This document shows positions 12,693 to 24,101 of a DNA stretch of 64,000 nt, one piece after another (position 1 is the first letter of the stretch; every line of letters starts with the position of its first letter). Source of the stretch: Heterostelium album PN500 (Eukaryota; Evosea; Eumycetozoa; Acytosteliales; Acytosteliaceae); the NCBI RefSeq assembly GCF_000004825.1, contig NW_008805063.1, forward strand, positions 806,857 through 870,856. Direction: 5' to 3'. A program made the position numbers and the translations under genes. The notes below the pieces were generated by a model, which searched no databases, was not told where the DNA came from, and saw nothing but the letters and a program-made list of their open reading frames with translations.

Positions 12693-15003
12693 ATGGACCC
12701 ACTAGATGAAATGAACAAGTCAGCACGTAGTGTACGTGTGTCGATTCATAATACAACAGCCAAGAAGTTGGTATTGAAATCACACCCACTCATCTCTGGT
12801 CAGTGGAAAGTACAACCACCCGATGTAATTGTACCAATGAGGTATGTATACATTGATTGCATTATAATTGTTGTTGTTGTTGTTAGTTGTCAATGTTTGC
12901 AGTTTGAACGACTCAAACAACAATTAAACACTAATAACAAGTGTTTTTTAAAAGAAAATTACTTACTGATTCAATTATGATAATTTAATTAAAAAATATA
13001 GTACAATTGAATTTGGAAGTGAATCTACAAATATTTTGGGTGGTACTGAAGCTGGTTCGATCTATGGCTTCGAAGGAGGTAATGACGATGGAGTTTTCGA
13101 GTTTTTCTGGAATAATCCTTATTTTGGAAAGAGAGGATTCCGTCGTCTTCCTCCAATTGGTTATGAATGTGACTTGAAGGATTTCGGTCAGAATAACGCT
13201 ACATTGAGATTCACTATCAAAGAGATTGATAATGGTAAATTTTAAAACTGAATTATATAGATCTTTGAATTGTAATATATACTAATTTCTTTTAATATTA
13301 TTTCTTTAGGATACCTTCGTGAGGTTGAAGACTTGGAAAAGGATATAAAGACATTGAGTACTGTTATCAATGAAACAGATGGAGCTATCAAGGGAATGGA
13401 CAAGATGAAACAGGTTTATCAATCACAGAAGGATTTGAAGCAGGCTACTCTTGTTGAGAACAACGTCAAGGAGAAGACCAAACTTCTCGAGGAATTGAGA
13501 CTGAAGCGTGAGAGTCTTCAGAATGAGATTACAAAGATCAAGCAACTCGAATCTGATCCAAAGTTCATGGAGCAGAATCTTAACAAGCTGCGTGAGAACA
13601 TCGACAAGACCGTCAGAGATCGTAAGGCTATGGAGCACATGCGTGAAGTATACGAGAAGCAAAAGGATGTCAATTCGATTCAAGGTCTCGACAAGCAGAT
13701 CGAAGTCAAGAAGAAAGAAACAGACACCCTCAGAAAGAAGGAGCAAAAGGTGATACAAAAAGTTATCGAATTGAAGAAGCAAATGGGAATCGGTGGCACC
13801 GGTGTTGTATTGCCAGCCAAGAAGCGTGTAGAGGCACTCTACCAATACGAGAAGTCGAGTGAGGATGAGATCTCTATCTCGCCAGGTGATATTATCGAGG
13901 TGATCCACGACGACAATGGTGAGTGGCTCGGTGGTCAGTTGAATGGACAGGCCGGATACTTCCCACGTTCCTTTGTCAAGTTCCTCGAGGACGAACCAGT
14001 CGCCGCTTTTGGTGCGCCAGCCGAGTCTGCACAGCAGGATGCCGCTGGTGGTGTCGCCACCGAGCAAGACTTTGCCGACCTCTATCCAAAGGCAAGAGTA
14101 ATATTCGACCACACCGCAGCAGACGAAGGAGAACTCAATCTCAAAGTAGGTGACACCATTGCAGTCTACGCATGGGAAGACGACTACTGGTGGGAAGGTT
14201 TCATCGGTAGCAAATCCGGTTACTTCCCATGCAACAACGTAGAGTGGATCGAGCCAGAGCACGACGACACAGCCATTCACTCTGGAACCTATTCATACTA
14301 CGAAACCACAGGTGAATCTGTTCCAGAGGAACACACCCAAACACCTGCACCAACTCCAGTTGTTGTTGCTCCACCAACCCCTGCACCAACTCCAGTTGTC
14401 GTCGCCCCAACCCCGGCACCAACTCCAACACCAACTCCAGCACCCGCTAAAGTACTACCAAAGAGAGAACTCCCAAGTGCACCAGCTCAAAAGCCAGCAG
14501 TTGTACATCATACTCCAGCACCAGCTGCTCCAACATCAGCCCCAACACCAGCACCAGTCGCACCAGTTCACCATACTCCAGTTGTACATCACACTCCAAC
14601 ACCAGCAACAGTTGCACCAGTTCACCATACTCCAACACCAACACCAGCTGTTTCAACACCAGTAGTTCAACAACAACCAACACCAGATACCAAGAAGTCA
14701 CCAGCAGTAAGCACACCAACCGCATCTTCACCAACACTTTCATCAGCATCTACACCAGTATCAACAGCAGGATTCGACAAACTTCTTCAACCAATCATTC
14801 AAGAACTCACCAAACAACTGGTTGATGCTCACCAAAAAGAAACACAAGCACTTCAACAAAGAATTGCTCAGTTGGAAAAGGAAGTAAAAGAACTCCGTGA
14901 GTCCAAAGGATCTCCATCCATTCCATCCTCAAAGCCAGCCGGAACAGTCACATCATTCGCAACTGTTGTCTCAAAGGCTGCTCCTGTTGTTAAAAAATTG
15001 TAA
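12693..15003 (+). CDS. Aegerolysin-like N-domain + coiled coil + two SH3 domains
   Basis: Probable cytoskeletal or endocytic scaffold. Three exons, 12693-12841, 13002-13234 and 13310-15003, close in frame to 691 aa. Residues ~10-125 look like a small beta-sandwich: GGTEAGSIYGFEGG followed by FFWNNPYFGKRGFR resembles the GTEG...W.NPY pattern of aegerolysin/ET79-like proteins (inference). Residues ~128-285 form a charged coiled coil. SH3-1 is ~300-356 (ALYQYEKSS, EWLGGQLNGQAGYFPRSFV) and SH3-2 ~389-445 (ARVIFDHTAADEGELNLK, DDYWWEGFIGSKSGYFPCN); both keep ALYDY-like and WW/GYFP core residues. A Pro/Thr/His-rich linker (~460-610) could itself bind SH3 domains. A short coiled coil near 630-670 ends the protein. 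I do not recognise an orthologue name. Confidence 0.88.
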
Positions 15004-15441
15004 AACTAAAAACTATCATTCAATATAATATTTAATATTACTTCAAATTTGATAAAATGTCCAAAAAAAATAAAATAAATAAATAAAAAATCAAATAAAA
15101 TATATATATTATTATAATTTATTATCTAATTTATTATTATTAACTATTATTAAAAAAATTCTCCAAAAATTAAGAAGTTTTATCTAAATTTTTTTTAACA
15201 CCCCCTTCACCTTCAACCACCACACAACCTATTTTTTAATTAATTATTTGAAAAAAAATCATTTTTTTATTTATTTTTAATTTTTTTTAACAACAGATTC
15301 TCATTAATAGGATAGATAATAATTAACAATTAGAATTCTAAAAATTTTACTTACTTAATTTATTTATTTGATAAACACTTTTTTTTATTACCCAATTATA
15401 ATTTAATATTATATTTATTAACTATATAAATATATTTCAAA
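15004..15441. other. Spacer
   Basis: AT-rich intergenic sequence between two plus-strand genes: 3' end of the SH3 gene (AATAAA-like strings near 15070) and promoter of the RRM gene. No reading frame or structure of note. Confidence 0.6.
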
Positions 15442-16739
15442 ATGAACAAGGTAAGAATGATATACAAAAAGATAATGATAGTTTTATTACTAGCTGTAGA
15501 ACAAATAACAATAACAACGGACTAGAATAGAATAGAATAGAAAATTAATTATTTATTTTTATTTTAGGATTTATTATCTGTATATGTATCAAACGTTTCC
15601 TTAAAGGCAACACCAAAGACTGTTTCTGATTTCTTTTCGTTCTGTGGAAAGATTACAGAGTTATCTTTGAGAGAGTAAGTTTTATAATAATAGGTTTAGA
15701 TGTCAAAAAAGAAAAAAAAAAAAGGCTAATTATTCATTATTGATATTAATAGGGATTCTACAGGATCAGCTCAAGAAGCAGTTGTTGTTTTTGAATCAGA
15801 ATCTGCTGCCAAGACAGCTTTATTATTAACAAATGCATTGATTGTTGATAAAGTTATTCAAGTCTTACAATACAACCCAACACAACACTTTTCACCATCA
15901 CCATCTCAAACTATCGTCAACAACGATAATAACAACAATAGCATAGACAACACAAATTTAGAGCAAAACAATGTAGAGAACAACAATAACATCAACAACA
16001 ATCCAGAGAATACAATTACCAACAGAGATCACCCAGTACCAGATTCTGAAAGAGTATGTTTATATTTAGATCAAATACTATCAAATAAGGAATTATAACA
16101 CTTGAACGATATTAATACTCTCATTCATTCATTTCATTATAGACAAAAACATCTGTAATTGCAACAATGTTGGCCTCAGGTTATAATCTTAGTCAAGAAG
16201 CTGCCACCAAAGCAAGACAGATCGATGAGGAGCATATGATTTCTTTGAAGTTAAAGGTTGGAGCAGAGAGTATCAAGGCAACTGCTAATGAAATCGATAA
16301 CAAGTTACACATCACAGAGAATGCTGTTGCTCTCAAGCAGAATATCTCTGATAATGCAACCGTAGTCAAGAATGTAGTTGTAGCACAAGCAAAGGCAGTC
16401 GACGAGAGATTCCAAATCTCTGGCATGTTCAAGAGTGCCACCGATTTGTTGTCACAACAAGTAAACTCGTTGGCCGCCAAGGCAAAGGAGAATGAAACCA
16501 TTGCCAAGGGTGTCGAAGTCATGTCATCGATTGGATCCTCCATCAAACAGACCGGTGACAACATTTCAAACACCGTTGAGAAACAATTCAATCAGATTTC
16601 AGATGAAACCAAATCAATGATTGAAGAGAAGAAGAAGGAGAGAGAAGAGAACCCATCGGAGACTGATTCATTGCTTTCACAACAATCCAACCCATCAGAT
16701 GAAGTACAACCAGCCGTAGAAGAAGAAAGTCAAATTTAA
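15442..16739 (+). CDS. RRM protein of the BPA1 / Vip1 family
   Basis: Single-RRM protein related to plant BPA1 (binding partner of ACD11) and fungal Vip1. Four exons, 15442-15450, 15568-15674, 15753-16053 and 16143-16739, close in frame to 337 aa. The first exon holds only MNK. The RRM starts at once (LLSVYVSNVSLKATP, then ITELSLRE and AQEAVVVFESESAAKTALLL). An Asn-rich linker (~100-135) follows. The C-terminal half carries the long helical signature of this family: VIATMLASGYNLSQEA, HMISLKLKVG, VVVAQAKAVDERFQISG. Acidic tail. RNA binding is plausible, but BPA1-family RRMs are often divergent and the cellular role is open. Confidence 0.85.
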
Positions 16740-16918
16740 ACTCAATAAACTTTAGGTGTCATATTTAAATTTAATATTAAAGATTATTGTTATTTATACA
16801 TGTGTAAATAAATTTGAGCTAAATTAAAATAATTATAAGCTCAATAATCTATCTCTATAGATTTTTATTAGATTATTATATCTTTTATATATTAATATAT
16901 CTATTTTTTTTGATGCTA

Positions 16919-18874
16919 TCATTCTTTTTTAGAATCTTGGAATAACTAATTAAATAGAAATTATTAAAATAATATTGATTAATATAAAGATTAAAGCAAT
17001 GATAAAGACTATATTTTTGTATAGTACTTACACTTAGTAGATTCCTAGGTGACATTGTTGAATCTTCAGTTTGTAGTGAATTATCTAAACTTCTTCTGAT
17101 TGCACAAACTTTTTGAGATGTAGTACCATCTATTGAATCTTGTAGTACTCTTTTCATACTTTTAATGGTTGATTTTGGTGCTGCTGGTGGTTGTAGTTGT
17201 TGTTCCTGTAGTTGTTGACTTTGAAGTTGAATTTGTTCTTTAAATAGATTATTTATATTATTTGAACTACCATTACTAAAACTAATACTATTACTACTAT
17301 TATTGAGATTGTTGTTATTATTATTATTGTTAATGATAAAATGTGCCGATGATTTAAGGCTAAGTGATGCCATAGGTGAATTATAATGATTCTCTTTATC
17401 CAACATTGGGAATTGATTTTTAGGTGATTGTGGTATTAATTGTATTACTCTATTTATATTTGGCTATATTAATATTGAATCGAATTGAATTGATTAAATA
17501 GTTAGTTAGTTTATTATCTATCTATTTAGAGTTTTTTTCATTTATATATATATATATTAATACAATTCAACTTACATTTAATTTTCTTTCATTTACTATA
17601 TTTTTAATTTGATCAATCTTTAATAGATCATCTAATGTTATACGCTCAGAGATATTAGACTTCATCATTGCCAAGATGCAGTTGTAGAGGGTATTAGAGT
17701 ATTTGTTTGGCTCTAGAAATTCGGTTGCTCTGTCATCTCGTAGCTGTTCCCAGAGAGGACCGTTCGAAGGCATCTCTTTGCCTGTCACCATCTCGAAAAA
17801 CGTTACACCAATCGAAAAGATATCGGATGGCATTCCAATCAGTTTTTTATCGTTGAGAAACTCGATCGCTAGATACCTGCTATCGCCTTCTATAAAATCA
17901 AAATATACATCGTCTTCGTCTATACTCAAATTGTTACTATCTCTACTGGTGTTCATATCGTAGCTATTGTTTAGTTGTTGTTGTTGTTGTGAGGTTGAGT
18001 CTTGTTCTTCGTTTAGTTGTTGTTGTTGCTGTTGCTGTTGCTGCTGTAGTTGTATTGCCATTCCGAAATCACCAATCTTTAATGTGCCGGTTGCCGAAAT
18101 GAATAAGTTATCTGGTTTTATATCTAAATGTAACATGGATGCCTGATGTATATGTTGGACACCCAGTAGACAATCCACCAGAAAATTCCATATCAAATCT
18201 TCGTGGAGGTAGGTCGAGTACTCCAGTATGTCTTTGAGAGTGCCACGCTCGCACAGCTCACTCTGAATGTAGAGAATGCCAGACTGCTCCCAGCTGTTGT
18301 AGTATTGCACAATGTTTGGGTGCGGTGATAACACGGTTGCATTCTTGACTTCGAGGATGGCGCGATCACGCTCTTGATATCCACGAAATGGATGACGCGC
18401 CTGTTTGATCGCATACAGTTGATTGTCTTGCTTAGAGCGACTCTTGTAGACGTCGGAGAACGATCCACTTCCGAGACGCGCAACAATCTCAAAGTTCAAA
18501 TCGAATGCCGACGCTTCGCTGGGCTGCTGCGGTACTAACAACGGTCGTTCGCTCGACATGTAGTGAGCGACGGTTTGATTCGAGTTGATCGAGATGTTTC
18601 GCGATGCCGGCGTTGACTTTAGTGGTGGTGAAGGACAGCGAGGTGTGTTGTAGTTGGCTTTCTTCTTCTCGCTGAACAGCTGCTGTTCGAAAACAAACTG
18701 TTCCGGTGTTGGTCTTGAGCCACTCGACAACGGTGTCATCATGTGCGATGGTACCACCGGTGTAAACATAACATCTTCAGAGAATGTTGTATTCTTTTTC
18801 TTTTTCACTGTGGTGGCAGCAGCTTGTGTTTTTAGTTTCGAAACTGGTGTCGATGGTGGAGATAGACCACTCAT
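16919..18874 (-). CDS. wee1: Wee1-type cell-cycle protein kinase
   Basis: Kinase expected to place the inhibitory Tyr phosphate on Cdk1. Three exons, 18874-17576, 17463-17032 and a 27-base exon 16945-16919, close in frame to 585 aa; the last exon (LFQDSKKE, stop) is the least certain. Kinase domain ~125-430: P-loop ARLGSGSFSDVYKSR, AIKQARHPFRG, catalytic loop LHLDIKPDNLFI, KIGDFGMAI, then the Wee1-family EGDSRYLA. Two oddities: about 55 residues, including two poly-Gln tracts, separate DFG from EGDSRYLA where the family usually has about 20, and APE is replaced by AIEFL. The N-terminus is Ser/Thr-Pro rich, as in Wee1 regulatory regions. The second exon encodes an Asn/Gln-rich tail with LDNSLQTEDSTMSPRNLLS. 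Confidence 0.85.
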
Positions 18875-19772
18875 TCTCTCTCTTTCTTTATTTCCTGATT
18901 GATTGATCTATTTATATGCGATATAATATATATATATATATTTATAAAATATTTAATTGTGTAATTTTTTTTAAAGAAAACTGATCAAACTGAAAAAGGT
19001 TAACTAAAATGATTATTAAGGTGGGTATATAATATTGAAAATTATAGAGTGAATATTAAGAAACTTTAAAAATAATAATAGTAAAGCTTAAGTCTTTTTC
19101 TTTGCTAATAACAGAAAATATATTTTTAAAAATGTGAGATGCAAAATACTATGCAAAAAAAAAAAAGTGGGTAGTCATTAGAAAAAAAACAAAAAAAAAG
19201 GTGGGTTGATCTTAGTGAAAATTCAGCGCAAAATTGTAGCGGATTTTTGTTATATCACTACTGATGATTTTCTTTATGACTGGTCAATCCTTTAATTTTT
19301 ATATTTTAATCATTTTGGTAAAACTCAGGTTCTATTCTAATATACTCTAACATGTATTAATATTCTATTGTTTTATTATTGGTGTGATAAATTATCTTGT
19401 ATCGGTCGTCCTATATTTATAAAAAATATTGACAACTTTATATATTTGGTCAAAATCATGACCTAAGGTGTTTTCCAGGTTTTATCTTAATCTCCAACAA
19501 ATCTTTCTAGAAACAATCTTTTTCTCATTATTTGAATCAATTTCCATTTATATATAGTTGTAACTAAACTTCTCTTGTGTATTTGTTTAGATTTATTAAT
19601 TATATTTTTTTAAAATATAATTTTTGAAGATTAAATTCATTTTATATTATTACAAGTAGATAATTTCTACTTGTCACTGCATTCAAACACATAAAAATAA
19701 TATCAAGATTTTGGTGAAAATTTAATTAAAACAGGTAATAACAAGTACATTAATAATTATTATTAGATTTAT
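18875..19772. other. Spacer with a strong inverted repeat
   Basis: Between wee1 (starts leftward) and the 3' end of the next minus-strand gene. It holds GGTGGGT at 19020 and 19200 (plus strand), A-rich runs near 19160-19200 and a perfect 9-bp hairpin at 19652-19674. No reading frame is supported. Confidence 0.55.
19652..19674. repeat. Perfect 9-bp inverted repeat, 5-base loop
   Basis: ACAAGTAGA and TCTACTTGT flank the loop TAATT. It lies about 100 bases past the stop of the 19773-20804 gene, so it would form a hairpin near that transcript's 3' end. It is a single copy, not an array. Confidence 0.6.
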
Positions 19773-20804
19773 TTAATTATTTTCAGTTGTATTTGTTGTT
19801 GTATCTGTTGGTTTTGGATCGTTTTCTTTCATTTCGGGGTGCATAGAGGGCATTTTGTTCTCGATGGAGTAGATTAAATCTCTGATTTCGCTGTTCTTTG
19901 GTTTGATTTGTTCTTCAATGGTTTTGAGTGATTGCAGTAGTTTGTCTCTGTCATCAGCTGACATTGTTCGGTATATTACAGATGATTTGTGTGCGGTTGC
20001 CGCGCAGAAGTACTCTTGGTCCTCTGTGAGTTTCGCAATGTAGAATGCCTCGTCGAATGCCTCCATCGCGATGCTCACCACCTCTGGGTCTTTGCCAGAG
20101 ATGAGAGGATTCGCCAGCGAGCCAAGGTAGATTGCCAGCTTGAAGAGCGCTGCTTTGTGCACACGAATGAATTGGTCGCGTTGGAACGCCGACTGCTCTT
20201 TCAACCAGAGATAGTGTTCCCAGCACTGGACGTGCAGCTTCATGTAGCGGTCGCCGTCTGCGTCCGATCCATCGAGTTGCTTCTCCTGCTGCACCGAGTA
20301 GATACGGTCGCGATCCTGGTAGATGTAGTTCAGTTTATTCAGATAGGCAGAGACGAGCGCCATCATCTTGGCGACCGATTTATCGCGGCTAACTGCGCGT
20401 TCGATGATTTCAATCTCGCGGTCAAATTGCTTGGTTCGCGAAAATATGTTGGTGAGAAGCTCGAGAATACGCGAGTCTAGATGCTTGTCGCCCAGTGCCA
20501 CCGCAGAGGAGCGCGCCTTGAGCAGATCCTCGACGATCGAGTCGTAGAGGTCGGCTTCCACCGAGTTTGGCGACGATGCCAACTCACAGAATTGCGCAAA
20601 ACCAAAGAACTCGGTAGTAAGAGCTTGTCCATGTTCCATACTGAGCTTATCGCTGAGTGCGCGTGCTTCGACCGCCTTTGACTTGAGCTCGGCTATCATC
20701 GATTTATAATTGGTAGCGGTTGGTGCTGTTTGTTTTATTGCATTTCTTAATGTCAATGATTGATTTAATAATTCTTTTAATCTTGTTTTATCTGTATCAC
20801 TCAT
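19773..20804 (-). CDS. Unrecognised all-helical protein
   Basis: Single exon, 343 aa, start ATG followed by SDTDKTRLKELLNQS. I do not recognise the family. The sequence is almost entirely amphipathic helix, with repeat-like paired helices (e.g. LDSRILELLTNIFSRTKQF, ALFKLAIYLGSLANPLI, AFDEAFYIAKLTEDQEYF) that recall TPR or 14-3-3-like bundles, then a disordered Thr/Asn tail. No signal peptide or membrane span, so probably cytosolic. The gene is conspicuously GC-rich (many CGC, GCG, CTC codons) compared with neighbours, consistent with strong codon bias and high expression; that is inference. Confidence 0.8.
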   Translation of the reverse strand: MSDTDKTRLKELLNQSLTLRNAIKQTAPTATNYKSMIAELKSKAVEARALSDKLSMEHGQALTTEFFGFAQFCELASSPNSVEADLYDSIVEDLLKARSSAVALGDKHLDSRILELLTNIFSRTKQFDREIEIIERAVSRDKSVAKMMALVSAYLNKLNYIYQDRDRIYSVQQEKQLDGSDADGDRYMKLHVQCWEHYLWLKEQSAFQRDQFIRVHKAALFKLAIYLGSLANPLISGKDPEVVSIAMEAFDEAFYIAKLTEDQEYFCAATAHKSSVIYRTMSADDRDKLLQSLKTIEEQIKPKNSEIRDLIYSIENKMPSMHPEMKENDPKPTDTTTNTTENN

Positions 20805-21639
20805 TGTTGTCGTTTTATATAATGAATGAATGAATGTTTCATAGATGTAATTTTTTTGTTTTAATTAAAAATAAATAAATATTTTTTTTTTCATTTTTTT
20901 TTTCATTTTTTCCAAATTTTTTTGAAGATCTTCCAGTGAATTAAATGTTAATCGATTTTAATGTGTGAGGAAAATTATTACTATTATATCAGATAATGTT
21001 GGAAGAAATACTTTTTCTAAACAAACTATAGTCATAATATAGTATTTGACTGTATAAATTTAATGATAAAATTGAATATGAAAATATATTAAAAGTTAAA
21101 AAATTAGGTTTGAAAGTGATCCAACGTTTGGAACATGTTTGATATTTTTAATTATCGGCTAAAAATTTTCATAACCCCACCCACACTTCTCTATTAATAA
21201 CTATCATTTTTTCAATTCATATTTAAAACTTTATAAGAATACTAAATAATTTATAAGAATAAATTAAAAGATAGATGTTGTTATTGTGCTATTCATCATA
21301 GAGAATAGCAATCTATCAAATACCTATAGATTAATTTTGTACCAAATTTTTGTATTTATTGTAATATTAGTTAGATTTAGAGAAAAGAGAAGAGAAGTCT
21401 TACTTTAGAGCAAGATAGATAGATAGAGAAGGAAGAGGATAATTCAAATTTTACTCTTAAAATATATCAGTAGTAGTAGAAACAATCAATTAAATAATAG
21501 TACAATTGGTTGATATTTAAAAGTTAAAACAACATCAGCTTACCATAAGATATCACCTATCATTCAGAGTAGATGTTGTTATTGTTATATTATCATAATT
21601 CTTTTATATTTATAAAAATATAAATAAATCATATTAAAA
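20805..21639. other. Divergent promoter spacer
   Basis: Between the minus-strand helical protein gene and the plus-strand candidate exon at 21640. AT-rich, with a C-rich CCCCACCCACAC block at 21176-21187 that reads GTGTGGGTGGGG on the minus strand, a good G-box-like element about 370 bases upstream of the minus-strand gene. GATAGATAGATAGAGAAGG-type purine runs lie near 21410-21440. Confidence 0.5.
21176..21187 (-). promoter_or_regulatory. G-box-like GT-rich element
   Basis: CCCCACCCACAC on the plus strand, GTGTGGGTGGGG on the minus strand, resembles the GT-rich boxes bound by GBF in dictyostelid developmental promoters. It is about 370 bases upstream of the 19773-20804 gene on the same strand. 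Motif seen; role inferred. Confidence 0.3.
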
Positions 21640-21771
21640 ATGAATAATCGATTGCTATCAAACGACCAATTAAGCTCCTCTCTTGTACTAAGTGATTCTT
21701 TGTCATCGGATTATGATGACATTAACAACAGCAGCAGTGGTTATGGAAAATCTAAAAAGAGTGTATGTATA
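21640..21771 (+). CDS. Candidate 5' coding exon, partner uncertain
   Basis: An ATG-initiated frame of 44 codons with dictyostelid protein character (LSSSLVLSDSLSSDYDD, then an Asn/Ser stretch and GYGKSKKS) runs directly into AGT/GTATGT, a strong donor. No acceptor with a good following frame was found within the usual intron length. The next convincing coding sequence is the transporter at 24102, where the boundary AAAAG/ATG has a poor acceptor. It may be the first exon of a long-intron transporter isoform or the start of a lost or tiny gene. Composition and codon use differ from the surrounding spacer. Confidence 0.4.
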
Positions 21772-24101
21772 TTATATTAACAAATGTTATTTATCTCATC
21801 TAAGATTCAGTAACTTTATTCAATACATTACTAAAAATGTGCATTAACAACGATGATAATAATAATAAATAATAAGAAAATAATAACACAACCACCTACT
21901 CACACATTATAATCAATCAAACACCAATTAACCAAAGTGTGGTGGTACCTTTTTCTAAAATAATACATCCTATCTAAAATTTCAAATCGATACACTGTAT
22001 ATATGTTTTTATTAGTATACTTTTTTTTTTTTGGTTATGATTTCAATCATACAACTCGTTCACTATAAATATTAATGATATTGTAAATGTCTGAACAACT
22101 CATAATTAATAATTTTTAACATCACAGTGTAATTATATTCATAATTATTGTTTTCAAACAAAATCAAATAATTAAATTTAAGTTGTATAATTGGTAAATA
22201 CATTCCAATTATTTTTATTATAAAATTATAATATTTCTTCGGAATTATTTATTTTAAAGAAAAGCAAAAAGGAAATTTCTTATTGTAAGTTAAGCTATAG
22301 CAAAATTTAATTGGATAATAAAAATTTATAATTATATCAAATATTTGGGAATTTTGATCAATTTCCATCATCGGAATCCACTTTACAATCAAATAAAATT
22401 TGTTTTCCATATGAATTTTTATTATTTCCAAAATTTTTTAATTCCATCAAAAAAATTACATAATTTATAGTATTGGATGAATAATTGCTATTATCATAAA
22501 AGATACAATATAAATCTATGAATTCACACCTCAATACCTCTCACAATCAAACCTAAATATATTTGTGGTGTCGGTTTTTAATTACTATCGCATTTATATA
22601 TTTCGGATTAAAATCAATTTACTTTGGTTTAGTTATTTACAGTCGTATCATTACTGACAATTTGACTTATTAAGATGTGTATGTAGATTCAATTTTACCA
22701 TCTACATTGAATTAGTACTATACTCTCACTCTCTTCTCTGCATTCTCAATTAACTATCATATGATAAAATCAATCTCAAAATGATTATATAACGATTAAT
22801 ATATAAAATATATATTATCCTATCCTTCTATAATTGACATTCAAGTTTTAGTTGTACCAATCAAACCAATGTAAATCGAATACATCATCAAAACACACAA
22901 CAGCTAACCACCTTATAAATATAGAGGTTGTACATACCAAATTCACATTCTTTCAGCATTAGATTTTAAATTGAAAAACTTCCATATAAAGTATTTGATG
23001 TTCTGAACGACCAATCACATTGAAATAATTCGAATACCACAACACTCTTTCCACACCCCACCAATACCACAACTACAAAACCAACTTTTATTGTTTTTAT
23101 TCTCATTGTGTGTGCCTGTGAAATTAGGGACGGTTTAAAAATCAAAAACAAACCCACAAATTTATATCTATTTTACAAATATTTTATTTTACCACCTCTC
23201 TGTATACTGGAAATATTATATTTACATATGTTTAAAATTAATTCATTCCCTTCTATGGTGAGAGTATCCATCTATGTGAAATTGCAAAAAACAAGCAATC
23301 CAACCAACCAACGAGTTAGCTAGTTGGTTATAGCACCAGAATTTAATATCGATGGTTTAATTTTATCAATGAAATTTAAATTTTTGTTTCCACATTTTTA
23401 AATATTGTGTATGTTACATATGCAATTTAATTTGAAAATATTTTCAGAGTTTAAATGCCAGTGAGGAGTTCGATTGATATTTTTTTGTACGTTTTCTATT
23501 TTTAATGTAAAATGGTAGACTGACTGGTGCACCAAATTTAAATTTTGATATGATTCGATTAAGAATATAAATTAATAGAAGTGCACTCTCTCTCTCTTTG
23601 TTTAATATTAATTAACACACTCCAATACCAACATTAAAATACAACAAAAATAGCAATTAAGATCATTAAACAAGTAAATCTACAATTTTTTTATTGAACC
23701 CTTTTTTATTTTTTAAATTTATTATACCAATTTTGGTTGATTTTAGAGTATTATCATAATAATCACTATAATATTTTCTTCAAAGAGAAATAACAATAAT
23801 AACAACAATAATAGTATTTCCAACTAAAAGCTATCATTAACCAACCAGAAATATTTATTTATTTCATCGAAAAATAATTCTCTTTATTTACTGTTACATT
23901 TTGGCAGTTGTATTATTTGTTTTTTCAAATTGTTCTCCTCCATTACATTACACAGGAGCAACATTAAACATTTTTTATTGAACTCTTTTTTTGTATACCA
24001 ATTTGAAAGTTGGTAATATTAATGTTTTAGTATAAAGAAATAATTGTAAATTTAAATTATTAATTTTGTAAAAAAAAAACTACTATCCATAAAAATAAAA
24101 G
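21772..24101. other. Long near-empty stretch (spacer or giant intron)
   Basis: 2.3 kb with no supported reading frame on either strand. It holds AAT runs, T-runs, several CCACC/ACACC-rich patches (about 21890-21950 and 23040-23080) and a CTCTCTCTCT patch near 23590. It is either the promoter and leader of the transporter or an intron from the exon at 21640. I found no RNA gene or repeat family in it. Confidence 0.5.

Noticed and set aside
13423-14280. 285-codon minus-strand frame
   Set aside because: Antisense of the coiled-coil/SH3 exon; no start context and no family features.
19652-19674. Hairpin resembling a type V CRISPR repeat (AATTTCTACT...GTAGAT)
   Set aside because: Single copy, no spacers, no cas genes, eukaryotic nuclear context.
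21772-21860. Short-intron splice of the 21640 exon to ATTCAGTAAC...
   Set aside because: The intron would be only about 35 bases and the product ends at once in an Asn run.
23108-23323. 71-codon plus-strand frame in the gap before the transporter
   Set aside because: AT-driven Leu/Tyr/Phe-rich frame with no recognisable motif.
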